A model generated the notes under the pieces. The model was not told where the DNA came from and searched no databases. It saw nothing but the letters and a program-made list of their open reading frames with translations. Positions 32,580-40,336 of a stretch of 41,266 nt of DNA are shown here, piece by piece. The stretch's first letter is position 1. Every line of letters begins with the position of its first letter. The translations under genes were made by a program, and so were the position numbers. This DNA is from Lachnospiraceae bacterium (lineage in GTDB: Bacteria > Bacillota > Clostridia > Lachnospirales > Lachnospiraceae), in contig JAEELL010000004.1 in assembly GCA_016282745.1 (NCBI GenBank), positions 1 to 41,266 of the forward strand. The letters run 5' to 3'.

Positions 32580-33953
32580 ATGTCAAACGAAAAAATACCT
32601 TACAAGATTTATCTTGAAGAAAGTGAAATGCCTAAGGAGTGGTACAATGTCAGGGCTGATATGAAGAACAAACCGGCACCATTGTTAAATCCGGGAACAT
32701 TGCAGCCAATGACAGCTGAAGAACTGGCACCGGTTTTTTGTGATGAGTTAGTAAAGCAGGAGCTTGATGACACTACGCCTTATATTGAGATCCCTGAAGA
32801 AATCAGAGATTTCTATAAGATGTACAGACCGTCACCACTTGTAAGAGCATACTGTCTTGAGAAGAAGCTTGGAACACCTGCAAAGATTTATTACAAATTT
32901 GAAGGTAATAATACTTCAGGAAGTCACAAACTTAACTCAGCAATTGCTCAGGCATATTATGCAAAGAAGCAGGGACTTAAGGGTGTTACTACAGAGACAG
33001 GAGCAGGACAGTGGGGAACAGCACTTTCTATGGCATGTTCTTACTTTGATCTGGACTGTAAAGTATATATGGTAAAGGTTTCATATGAACAGAAGCCTTT
33101 CAGAAGAGAAGTAATGAGAACTTATGGTGCATCAGTTACACCATCACCTTCTACAGAGACAGAAATCGGAAAGAAGATTCTTGCGGATCATCCGGGTACA
33201 ACAGGAAGTCTTGGATGCGCGATTTCAGAAGCGGTTGAGGTAGCTACAAAATCAGAAGGCTACAGATACGTTCTCGGAAGTGTTCTCAATCAGGTACTTC
33301 TTCATCAGTCAGTTATCGGACTTGAGACAAAGGCAGCTCTTGACAAGATTGGTGAAAAAGCTGACATCATTATCGGATGTGCAGGTGGCGGATCTAACCT
33401 TGGCGGACTCATCTCTCCATTCGTAGGTCAGATGTTAAGAGGCGAGGAAGATTACAGAATTATTGCAGTTGAGCCGGCATCATGTCCAAGTTTCACAAGA
33501 GGAAAATATGCATATGACTTCTGTGATACAGGTATGGTTTGTCCATTAGCAAAGATGTACACATTAGGAAGCGGATTTATTCCTGCACCAAACCATGCAG
33601 GAGGACTCAGATATCACGGAATGAGTTCAACATTGTCACAGCTATACGATGATGGACTTATTGAGGCAACATCAGTTAAGCAGACAGAGGTATTTGAGGC
33701 GGCAGAGTACTTCGCAAGAGTTGAGGGAATTCTTCCTGCACCTGAGAGTAGCCATGCTATCAAAGTTGCAATCGATGAAGCTAAGAAATGCATCGAGACA
33801 GGTGAGGAGAAGACAATCGTATTCGGTCTTACAGGAACAGGATACTTTGATATGTTTGCATATGAGAAGTTCCACGACGGTGTTATGGATGATTACATTC
33901 CAACTGACGCAGAAATCGCTGAGAGCTTATCAAAACTTCCAAAGGTAGATTAA
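32580..33953 (+). CDS. Tryptophan synthase beta-like PLP enzyme (TrpB2 type)
   Basis: This PLP enzyme joins indole and serine to tryptophan, or performs a related beta-replacement. The 457-residue protein has the TrpB2 marks: a long N-terminal extension with RPSPLVRAYCLEKKLG, the PLP lysine Lys117 in NNTSGSHKLNSAI, the catalytic region ETGAGQWGTALSMA, and the phosphate-binding GCAGGGSNLGG. It stands alone, without trpA or other trp genes, as TrpB2 genes often do, so it may scavenge indole rather than work in a synthase complex. ACGGAGG lies 7 bases before the ATG. Confidence 0.93.
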   Translation: MSNEKIPYKIYLEESEMPKEWYNVRADMKNKPAPLLNPGTLQPMTAEELAPVFCDELVKQELDDTTPYIEIPEEIRDFYKMYRPSPLVRAYCLEKKLGTPAKIYYKFEGNNTSGSHKLNSAIAQAYYAKKQGLKGVTTETGAGQWGTALSMACSYFDLDCKVYMVKVSYEQKPFRREVMRTYGASVTPSPSTETEIGKKILADHPGTTGSLGCAISEAVEVATKSEGYRYVLGSVLNQVLLHQSVIGLETKAALDKIGEKADIIIGCAGGGSNLGGLISPFVGQMLRGEEDYRIIAVEPASCPSFTRGKYAYDFCDTGMVCPLAKMYTLGSGFIPAPNHAGGLRYHGMSSTLSQLYDDGLIEATSVKQTEVFEAAEYFARVEGILPAPESSHAIKVAIDEAKKCIETGEEKTIVFGLTGTGYFDMFAYEKFHDGVMDDYIPTDAEIAESLSKLPKVD

Positions 33954-33965
33954 TTGAAATCAACA

Positions 33966-34035
33966 GATAATAGCTAAGAAAATTAATTCCGGATTGGAAG
34001 GATAATAGTTAAGGAAATTAATTCCGGATTAGCAG
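33966..34035. repeat. Two tandem 35-bp units after the TrpB-like gene
   Basis: Units 33966-34000 and 34001-34035 each start GATAATAG and contain AAATTAATTCCGGATT; they differ at a few positions. They begin 12 bases after the stop codon. Confidence 0.9.
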
Positions 34036-34060
34036 AATAATATATTGGAAAATAAATCAC

Positions 34061-34095
34061 AGGAGAGATGCATTGGGGTGTATCTCTCCTGTCTG
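34061..34095 (+). terminator. Weak terminator or hairpin after the TrpB-like gene
   Basis: AGGAGAGATGCA (34061-34072) pairs with TGTATCTCTCCT (34079-34090) over 12 bp with one G-U. The following sequence GTCTGCATTT is not a good T-run, so termination may be partial. Confidence 0.45.
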
Positions 34096-34110
34096 CATTT
34101 ATATCTATTG

Positions 34111-34150
34111 GCATATTGGAGTCCCCAGTTGCATATTGGAGTCCTCGTCT
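34111..34150. repeat. Two tandem 20-bp units upstream of aspS
   Basis: Units 34111-34130 and 34131-34150 share GCATATTGGAGTCC and diverge at the end. They lie between the hairpin and the aspS promoter. No other feature is seen between 34150 and 34209. Confidence 0.75.
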
Positions 34151-34208
34151 GCTTATTAAAATAACCGTCTGCCGTTTTACTCTTCATTGTTTTTTCACCT
34201 GATTATGC

Positions 34209-34237
34209 TTGTAGAAATAGGGAAATTAATATATAAT
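34209..34237 (+). promoter_or_regulatory. Promoter of aspS
   Basis: TTGTAG (34209-34214), 17-base spacer, perfect TATAAT (34232-34237). The leader of about 60 bases is too short for a T-box, and I see no T-box sequence. Confidence 0.55.
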
Positions 34238-34302
34238 TAACACTGTTTAATGTTTTTTACTATTTTTTTGAGGGGCATTCGCCCGATAGAAAGGATTTTG
34301 AT

Positions 34303-36096
34303 ATGCAGGGACGTACACATAATTGTAACCAGCTCAGACTGGAGAATGTCGGCGAAGAAGTCAAACTCGTTGGTTGGTTTGAGAATCTTCGTAAAGTAAG
34401 TAAGAATTTAGGATTTTTGATTTTAAGAGATTTTTACGGAACAACTCAGATTGTTGCTGAAACTGAAGAAATCATGGAACAGTTATCAGCCCTCAATTAT
34501 GAGTCTACTATAGAAGTAATTGGAACAGTTAGGGAACGTAGTTCTAAGAACCCTAAGATTGCAACAGGTGATATCGAGGTTGTACCTTCAAAGGTTACAG
34601 TACTTGGTAACTGTCAGCACAACGAATTACCATTCCTTATCAACCATTCAAGAGAAGCAGATGAGAACGCAAGATTAAAATACAGATACCTTGATCTTCG
34701 TAACCCTGAAGTAAAGGATAAGATTGTTCTCAGAAGTAAGGTTGTTGCAGATCTTCGTGCAGCAATGAACGCACATGATTTCATGGAGATTACAACTCCT
34801 ATCCTTACATGCTCATCACCGGAGGGAGCAAGAGATTATCTTGTACCTGCAAGAAATCATCCGGGTAAGTTCTATGCATTGCCACAGGCTCCACAGCAGT
34901 TCAAGCAGTTACTTATGGCTTCAGGATTTGACCGCTATTTCCAGATTGCACCATGTTTCAGAGATGAGGATGCAAGAGCTGACCGTTCACCGGGAGAGTT
35001 CTATCAGTTAGATATGGAGATGGCATTTGCAAGTCAGGAAGACGTATTCGAAATATTAGAGGATGTATTGCCACCAATCTTTGCAAAGTATGGTATTTAC
35101 AATCAGGCATCAAAGCCACCGTTCAAGAGAATTCCATATTTGGAAGCTATGGACAAATACGGTTCAGATAAGCCTGACCTCAGAATCAGTTTATTAGTTC
35201 AGGATGCAACAGACGTGCTTGCTGATTGCGGATTCGGACCATTTGAAGGAAATGTAGTTAAGGCAATCGTTGCAAACGACTTTAAGGGAACAAGAAAACA
35301 GATCGATAAGATGTGTGCTGATGTAGAAGTTGTCAGCGGGGAGAAGACATTCTGGTTCAGATTAGACGAAAACGGCGAGATCGTTGGTGGTATCGCTAAG
35401 TTTGTTCAGGATAAAAAGGATGCAGTAATCGAGGCACTTGGTCTTAAGAACGGTGACTTTGTAGCACTTTCAACAGGAGACCTCAAGAGAGCACAGAAGA
35501 CAGCGGGTGTTATCAGAAAGACACTTGCAAATTCTTTCGATGGATACATGAACAAAGAATGTTATGAATTCTGTTGGATTGTTGACTTCCCAATGTATGA
35601 AATTGGAGAAGAATCAGGAGAACTTGAATTCTGTCACAATCCGTTCTCAATGCCACAGGGTGGAAGAGAAGCCCTTGAGACAATGGATCCCCTCGATATT
35701 CTTGCATACCAGTACGACCTTGTATGTAATGGTGTTGAGTTATCTTCAGGTGCTGTTCGTAACCACGAGCCTGAAGTTATGGTTAAGGCATTCGAGATTG
35801 TTGGACTTGGAGAGGAAGACGTTAAGGCAAAATTCCCTGCAATGTACAACGCATTCACATATGGAGCACCACCACATGCAGGTATTGCACCTGGTGTTGA
35901 CCGTATGATTATGCTTATCGCAGGCGAAGAAAGCATCAGAGAAATCATTGCATTCCCAATGAACAAGAATGCGCAGGATATCATGATGGGAGCTCCGGCA
36001 ACTGTTGAAGAAAGACAGCTCAAGGACGTTCACATCAAGATTGATATCGAAGAAAAGAAAGAAGATTCAACTGAAGAAAATTCAGAAACAGAATAA
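34303..36096 (+). CDS. aspS: Aspartyl-tRNA synthetase
   Basis: This enzyme charges tRNA(Asp) with aspartate. The 597-residue protein has the class II bacterial layout: an N-terminal OB-fold anticodon-binding domain (about 1-105, GWFENLRKVSKNLGFLILRDFYG), motif 2 with CFRDEDARADRSPGEFYQLDMEMAF, the bacterial GAD insertion in the middle (about 280-420), and motif 3 in GAPPHAGIAPGVDRMIMLI. The acidic C-terminal tail (KKEDSTEENSETE) is lineage-specific. GAAAGGA lies about 8 bases before the ATG. Whether it also charges tRNA(Asn) cannot be decided here. Confidence 0.97.
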   Translation: MQGRTHNCNQLRLENVGEEVKLVGWFENLRKVSKNLGFLILRDFYGTTQIVAETEEIMEQLSALNYESTIEVIGTVRERSSKNPKIATGDIEVVPSKVTVLGNCQHNELPFLINHSREADENARLKYRYLDLRNPEVKDKIVLRSKVVADLRAAMNAHDFMEITTPILTCSSPEGARDYLVPARNHPGKFYALPQAPQQFKQLLMASGFDRYFQIAPCFRDEDARADRSPGEFYQLDMEMAFASQEDVFEILEDVLPPIFAKYGIYNQASKPPFKRIPYLEAMDKYGSDKPDLRISLLVQDATDVLADCGFGPFEGNVVKAIVANDFKGTRKQIDKMCADVEVVSGEKTFWFRLDENGEIVGGIAKFVQDKKDAVIEALGLKNGDFVALSTGDLKRAQKTAGVIRKTLANSFDGYMNKECYEFCWIVDFPMYEIGEESGELEFCHNPFSMPQGGREALETMDPLDILAYQYDLVCNGVELSSGAVRNHEPEVMVKAFEIVGLGEEDVKAKFPAMYNAFTYGAPPHAGIAPGVDRMIMLIAGEESIREIIAFPMNKNAQDIMMGAPATVEERQLKDVHIKIDIEEKKEDSTEENSETE

Positions 36097-36108
36097 AGAA
36101 TGTACATG

Positions 36109-36140
36109 CAACAGCCGGTTCTTCACCGGCTTGTTGTGTT
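36109..36140 (+). terminator. Terminator of aspS
   Basis: CAACAGCCGGT (36109-36119) pairs with ACCGGCTTGTTG (36125-36136) with one bulged base, then TGTTT. It stands 12 bases after the stop codon. Confidence 0.75.
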
Positions 36141-36162
36141 TCAAAAGGTATACTTTTTGAAA
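36139..36162. repeat. 24-bp palindromic repeat, copy 2
   Basis: TTTCAAAAGGTA followed by TACTTTTTGAAA: apart from one G-T position the two halves are perfect complements. It lies directly behind the aspS terminator. Confidence 0.75.
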
Positions 36163-36249
36163 AAGATATACGATGCTTTCAAAATAACCGTTTCGCATTA
36201 TATGAATGTTTTCTCAAAACAGTTCGACATTGCTTGAAGGATTTTCTTC

Positions 36250-36371
36250 AAAAGAAGTATGATTCTCGTTCGCACAAATTCGTGAGTTTTCTTGATGAAA
36301 ACTCACTTAGCTTGTGCTAAAAATCGAGGAGCTGAAATCCTCGATTTTTAACTTCGAATCATTCTTCTTTT
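36250..36371 (+). other. Three-helix intergenic structure between aspS and the alarmone synthetase
   Basis: In this 473-base gap without a gene (36097-36569), arms 36250-36265 and 36356-36371 pair over 15 of 16 bases and enclose two further helices. Helix A is GCACAA/TTGTGC (36272-36277/36312-36317) over a perfect 10-bp hairpin (36282-36291/36297-36306). Helix B is a perfect 12-bp hairpin (36319-36330/36338-36349). The whole can form a three-way junction. It is bracketed by palindromic copies 2 and 3. It may be a structured RNA or a MITE-like insertion. Confidence 0.5.
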
Positions 36372-36520
36372 ATCAGAATCCTTCTAAGCATGTCTCAATT
36401 GTTATTTCGAAATCCATTCATATAATTGCTCAACTTTTTATTTTTGAAAGCATCTGTAATCCACATTTCACAAAACATTTGCTTAATGCGACAGAGTATT
36501 CTGAAAACTGCGTATGAATG

Positions 36521-36544
36521 TTTCAAAAAGTATACATTAAGAAA
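36521..36544. repeat. 24-bp palindromic repeat, copy 3
   Basis: TTTCAAAAAGTA followed by TACATTAAGAAA. It ends about 10 bases before the ribosome site of the alarmone synthetase gene, so binding or folding here could affect that gene. Confidence 0.7.
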
Positions 36545-36569
36545 ATGGAGTATGAAGGAGGAAAGTGTT

Positions 36570-37391
36570 ATGCAAGTTGGTTTTACAAATGAGCAGATGG
36601 AAAAGTTTATAAGAGATAATTTGTTTTCTGATGAAGTCATTGATTCAATAAGCGAAAATATGATGCCGATAGAATCACTGATGGCATATTACAGATGCGC
36701 CATTATGGAAGTTGAGACAAAATTCAAAGTGCTTGATGAACAGTTTTCGTTGCAGTATGACAGAAATCCTATAGAGTCGATTAAGAGTAGAATCAAATCA
36801 ATGGAAGGTATTATAAAGAAAGTCAGACGAAAAAATGTTCCGCTATCGCTAGAAGCTATTGAAAAAGAAATAAAAGATATTGCGGGGATAAGGGTTGTCT
36901 GCTCATTCCCGGAAGATATATATCTTCTTGCTGACTGTTTTCTGCAGCAGGATGATATCAGACTTATCGAGATGAAGGATTATATTAAGAATCCAAAAGA
37001 GAGCGGTTACAGAAGTCTGCATCTTATTGTTGAGGTGCCAATCTTCCTTGAACACGAAAAGAAAATGATGAAAGTTGAGATTCAGATAAGAAGTCTTGCA
37101 ATGGATTTCTGGGCAAGTCAGGAACACAAACTCAGATATAAGAAGAATATTCCTGAGGATGAGAGGGAAAGACTTGCAGTGGAACTAAAGGAGATAGCCG
37201 AAGAGGTCGCAGCTATTGATGGAAGAATGTCTGAAATTAGAGCACGAATCAATTCTCCTGAATATCAGGAAAAGGTTAATGCTTCAAAGAGAAATCTGGT
37301 ATTTCCATTTCCGGGACCAATTGCAAGAGAAATTCTTGACAGCATAGAAGCGGAAGAAGCAGAAGAAGAGGAAGTGGAAGAGGGAGAATAA
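36570..37391 (+). CDS. Small alarmone synthetase, RelQ/YjbM-like (GTP pyrophosphokinase)
   Basis: This cytosolic enzyme makes (p)ppGpp from GTP or GDP and ATP in the stringent response. The start at 36570 has AAGGAGG 8 bases upstream and gives 273 residues. Only the synthetase domain is present: RIKSMEGIIKKVRRK, the core DIAGIRVVCSFPEDIY, KNPKESGYRSLHLIVEVP and VEIQIRSLAMDFWASQEHKLRYKK. No hydrolase (HD) or ACT domain is found, so it is a single-function synthetase. The C-terminal helix that drives tetramers in RelQ is followed by a very acidic tail (EAEEAEEEEVEEGE) that is longer than usual. Earlier in-frame starts have no ribosome site. Confidence 0.92.
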   Translation: MQVGFTNEQMEKFIRDNLFSDEVIDSISENMMPIESLMAYYRCAIMEVETKFKVLDEQFSLQYDRNPIESIKSRIKSMEGIIKKVRRKNVPLSLEAIEKEIKDIAGIRVVCSFPEDIYLLADCFLQQDDIRLIEMKDYIKNPKESGYRSLHLIVEVPIFLEHEKKMMKVEIQIRSLAMDFWASQEHKLRYKKNIPEDERERLAVELKEIAEEVAAIDGRMSEIRARINSPEYQEKVNASKRNLVFPFPGPIAREILDSIEAEEAEEEEVEEGE

Positions 37392-37425
37392 ATGTAAAAA
37401 CAAAAATTCTCCATCCGACGCAGTC

Positions 37426-37529
37426 GTAAAAATGAATAAGCAAAATTTAAAGTAAAAATGCATCAGCAAAATTACGAGTAAAAATACATAAGCAAAAATA
37501 TAAGTGAAAATACATAAGCAAGTAGGAGT
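37426..37529. repeat. Four tandem 26-bp units before the NlpC/P60 gene
   Basis: Units 37426-37451, 37452-37477, 37478-37503 and 37504-37529, of the form GTAAAAATACATAAGCAAAA plus 6 bases. The fourth unit has changed at its end to include TAGGAG, the ribosome site of the next gene (ATG at 37535). Confidence 0.92.
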
Positions 37530-37534
37530 TACAG

Positions 37535-38869
37535 ATGAAGAATAAGAAAATTGTCAGTCTTGTACTGTCGTTATGTTTAGTGGCATCAAGTACAAATGCG
37601 GTTGATGCTGTAAATGCGGATGTAAAGGCAGATGTGCAAACTGCAATAATGTTTAACCCAGAGTCGGGAATAAGAACACAGTCAGAATCTCAGACTGAGA
37701 CGCAGTCGAAAATGAAGAATGAGTCCCAAAGTGAGACGCAGACAGAAACAGAGTCGGAGTCCCAAAGTGAGATACAGACAGAAACAGAGTCGGAGTCCCA
37801 AAGTGAGACACAGACAGAAACACAGTCGGAATCCCAAAGTGAGACAACTCAAATACCGACAACACAGATTCCAACAACGGAACAACCAACTACGATTGTT
37901 GTCGGAGATACTGTTATTGATACAACTCCAAGAAAAAGAACTTCAAAAAAGATTAGTTTTTCTTTGAAGAAAGTTGCGGATGCAACTAAGTATGAAGTTG
38001 AAGTATCTGACTCACAGACCTTTGATTTGATATACTTTTCAGGAAAGACAAGCAAAAATGAGGGGACTATTTTTTCAACCAACTTTAAAAATATGGGGGT
38101 ATTGTATATAAGAGCAAGAGCTTATGTGGGAGATACTCCCGGAAAATGGTCTGAAGGTGTCAGAGTAAAACTTATAAAGAGATCTTTGGATCTTATAAAG
38201 TATGTTAAGAAAAGAATCGGATGTCCGTATCTCTACGGTTACAAACAGCCTTACGAGTGGGATAATATCTGTACAAAGAAAGAATTTAAGAAACTCAAAA
38301 AGAGATGGGGAAATGCAGTTTGGGGGAGTGATAAAAAAAGATGTGTAGGCAAGAAACCTACAGATTGTTCCGGACTTATTTCTGCATATATTGAAGACGA
38401 AAGAGGTTCCATTCATTATAAGGAAGATGCAGTAAAGACCTGGAAAATCAGAAAGAAGAGTGGAAGATTAAATATTGCCAAGCTCAAGAGGATTCCAATT
38501 GGAACTGCAGTATGGCAGGAAGGCCACATTGGTGTATTTGTCGGATGGATTGGCAATGTACCTTATTACATTGCTGAGGACGGATCGGCATACGGATGCA
38601 GATTGCATGCATTAACTGACAGCCATTTCACTCATGCATTGTTGCTTCCTGATATGGAATACAGTATAAAATCAAACTATCAGGTGACAGTAAAGAGTAA
38701 TACCAAATTTTATAAGTCGGCTACATCCTCAAGTAAGGCAGTTACATGGTACAGAAAAGGAAACAACCTCACAATAGTTGCTGAGAAGAATGGAAGAGGA
38801 CTTGTGCGCGATAATTCACTGAAACAGAATTTGTGGGTAGATCTCAAGACTGTAAAAAAATCAGAGTAG
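37535..38869 (+). CDS. Secreted NlpC/P60-type peptidoglycan hydrolase with Ser/Gln/Glu repeats
   Basis: A 444-residue exported protein that probably cuts peptide bonds in peptidoglycan. It has a signal peptide (about 1-22); a low-complexity region of SQSETQTETESE repeats (about 48-105) and a PTTQIPTTEQPTT spacer; a fibronectin-III-like domain (about 130-213); an NlpC/P60 domain (about 215-372) with the catalytic Cys278 in TDCSGLISAY and His331 in GHIGVFVG; and a C-terminal SH3-like domain (about 380-444). The NlpC domain carries an insertion of about 40 basic residues before the Cys (KKEFKKLKKRWGNAVWGSDKKRC). No terminator is obvious downstream. Confidence 0.88.
   Translation: MKNKKIVSLVLSLCLVASSTNAVDAVNADVKADVQTAIMFNPESGIRTQSESQTETQSKMKNESQSETQTETESESQSEIQTETESESQSETQTETQSESQSETTQIPTTQIPTTEQPTTIVVGDTVIDTTPRKRTSKKISFSLKKVADATKYEVEVSDSQTFDLIYFSGKTSKNEGTIFSTNFKNMGVLYIRARAYVGDTPGKWSEGVRVKLIKRSLDLIKYVKKRIGCPYLYGYKQPYEWDNICTKKEFKKLKKRWGNAVWGSDKKRCVGKKPTDCSGLISAYIEDERGSIHYKEDAVKTWKIRKKSGRLNIAKLKRIPIGTAVWQEGHIGVFVGWIGNVPYYIAEDGSAYGCRLHALTDSHFTHALLLPDMEYSIKSNYQVTVKSNTKFYKSATSSSKAVTWYRKGNNLTIVAEKNGRGLVRDNSLKQNLWVDLKTVKKSE
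37721..37849 (+). repeat. 36-bp tandem repeat coding SQSE repeats
   Basis: Units 37721-37756, 37757-37792, 37793-37828 and a partial fourth, starting GAGTCCCAAAGTGAGA, encode the 12-residue ESQSETQTETES. The unit stays in frame. Confidence 0.92.
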
Positions 38870-38917
38870 TATATACGTGCTACGCAGTGAACTACAAAAT
38901 ATTATCAGTGAAAATGG

Positions 38918-39002
38918 AAAATGCAAAGGGTAGAAGTTGCAAAAAAGCGAAAGCGCAAAAGATAGAAAGTGCTAAAGAGCGAAGTTGCAAAAAGCGAACA
39001 CA
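38918..39002. repeat. Degenerate short repeats between NlpC/P60 and acyltransferase genes
   Basis: Several related pieces of the form AAGTTGCAAAAAGCG recur (for example around 38933-38955 and 38985-39000), with AAAGTGCTAAAGAGCG between. The period is irregular, about 15-21 bp. I see no clear terminator or promoter in this gap (38870-39054). Confidence 0.5.
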
Positions 39003-39054
39003 CAAATATTGATAATATAAAATGAAACACAAAAAAAACAGAGGGTACGTGGAA

Positions 39055-40107
39055 ATGAAAGAAAAAGAAAGAGTTATTTGGCTTGACTGGCTGAGAGCAT
39101 TTGCGATATTAACTGTAATACTCGTTCATACATCAGAAGGGATTTTCAGATATAATCTCGAAGGAATGGCGGGAACGGCAGTCGGCAAACAGGCTATTTT
39201 ATTTACATTATTTACAATAGGAAGACTTGGTGTTCCGATATTTTTAATGATGTCAGGATATCTACTTTTGAGAAGAGAGTTTAGCGCTGAATACACCAAG
39301 AAATTTTGGACAAAGAGATGGCTTGGTCTGCTTGTAACTACAGAAATATGGATTTTTGTTTTTAGCTTTTTTATAGCTTGGATTACAGAAAAACCATGGG
39401 AAATGTCAGTTGCAATTAAGCAGATGCTGTTTATTGAAAAAGCAACAATCGGTCATATGTGGTACATGCCGATGATTCTCGGTCTGTATATTTTTATTCC
39501 ATTGATTGCCAACGCATTGAACAGAGTGGAAACGGGTATCCTGATCTTTCCGGTAACTGTGGTTGCTTTAGTTTATACAGTTTATCCAACTATGAATCTG
39601 TTGCTTGGAGTCTGGCACAAAGAACTGCGCATGAAATGCGAGATTGATACAAATTTTGGTGGCGGATACTATGGATTGATTCTTATTATCGGATATATGA
39701 TATATAAGGGAATGTTCAAAAAAATCAAAAGCGTGATTCTTGGAATTGTGTTGGCAGTTAGTTTTTTAGGAACTGTATTTTTCCAGATTTGGATGTACGC
39801 GAATAATTACAGATATAATGTTTGGTATGATTTCCCACTGTTGCTTATCGCAGCAATATGTATTTTTGAATTGGTATCAAGAACAAATTTCAAATCTTCA
39901 AAGATAGTTGAAGAAGTGTCAAAGTGTTCATTCGGTATTTATCTGATTCATCATCCAATAAGAACATTGCTTGTAAAATACATAAACATTAGCAGCAATG
40001 AAATAAAATTGGTGTTGGTTTATGTTCTTGTGTTTATTATAAGTTTTGCAATTGTAAAAGCAATCAGTTACACGAAATATTTGAAGAAATATTTGTTCGC
40101 AATGTAG
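39055..40107 (+). CDS. Acyltransferase-3 family membrane protein (OafA-like)
   Basis: This integral membrane enzyme moves acetyl or another acyl group onto surface sugars or similar acceptors. With the start at 39055 (GAGGG 9 bases upstream) it has 350 residues and about ten membrane spans. The family signature is at the N-terminus: WLDWLRAFAILTVILVHTS with Arg14 and His25. RLGVPIFLMMSGYLLLRRE, GHMWYMPMILGLYIFIPL and the late CSFGIYLIHHPI are also typical. A possible earlier ATG at 39022 has no ribosome site. Relatives modify lipopolysaccharide, peptidoglycan or antibiotics; the acceptor here is unknown. Confidence 0.92.
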   Translation: MKEKERVIWLDWLRAFAILTVILVHTSEGIFRYNLEGMAGTAVGKQAILFTLFTIGRLGVPIFLMMSGYLLLRREFSAEYTKKFWTKRWLGLLVTTEIWIFVFSFFIAWITEKPWEMSVAIKQMLFIEKATIGHMWYMPMILGLYIFIPLIANALNRVETGILIFPVTVVALVYTVYPTMNLLLGVWHKELRMKCEIDTNFGGGYYGLILIIGYMIYKGMFKKIKSVILGIVLAVSFLGTVFFQIWMYANNYRYNVWYDFPLLLIAAICIFELVSRTNFKSSKIVEEVSKCSFGIYLIHHPIRTLLVKYINISSNEIKLVLVYVLVFIISFAIVKAISYTKYLKKYLFAM

Positions 40108-40115
40108 CAGAGAAT

Positions 40116-40162
40116 AAAGCATGATAAGTGTTTAAAGCATGATAAGTGTTTAAAGCATGGTG
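40116..40162. repeat. 18-bp tandem repeat after the acyltransferase gene
   Basis: Units 40116-40133 and 40134-40151 (AAAGCATGATAAGTGTTT) are identical, and a partial third follows. They begin 8 bases after the stop codon. The rest of the 363-base gap to pckA holds the Rex-like site, the promoter and the leader. Confidence 0.9.
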
Positions 40163-40272
40163 TGAATAGTTTACATAAAGTTGAATGTTGTCTATTGAAA
40201 AATCCAGATGTCGTGTGCGCATTAGGAAATGATTGGGAAAATATCACAAAATCCAATAAAAAAAGATAGAAT

Positions 40273-40290
40273 TTGTTAAAAAACTAACAA
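40273..40290. promoter_or_regulatory. Rex-like operator upstream of pckA
   Basis: TTGTTAA-AAAA-CTAACAA matches the Rex consensus TTGTTAA-N4-TTAACAA at 13 of the 14 defined positions. It ends 17 bases before the -35 box. A further half site TTAACAA follows at 40293-40299. Rex releases DNA when NADH rises. Confidence 0.6.
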
Positions 40291-40307
40291 AATTAACAAT
40301 ATGTATA

Positions 40308-40336
40308 TTGCTTGATTTTAATTAATTAGGTATACT
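40308..40336 (+). promoter_or_regulatory. Promoter of pckA
   Basis: TTGCTT (40308-40313), 17-base spacer, TATACT (40331-40336). Initiation near 40343 gives a leader of about 128 bases, which includes AACTCAC-TG-GTGAGTT (from 40401) and a second AGGAGG-like site (around 40427) that no start codon follows at a useful distance. Confidence 0.6.

Noticed and set aside
34238-34302. T-box leader for aspS
   Set aside because: The leader is about 60 bases long and has no T-box sequence or specifier-loop structure.
35634-36033. Minus-strand frame of about 130 codons opposite aspS
   Set aside because: It is a shadow of the conserved class II motif 3 region; no ribosome site or similarity.
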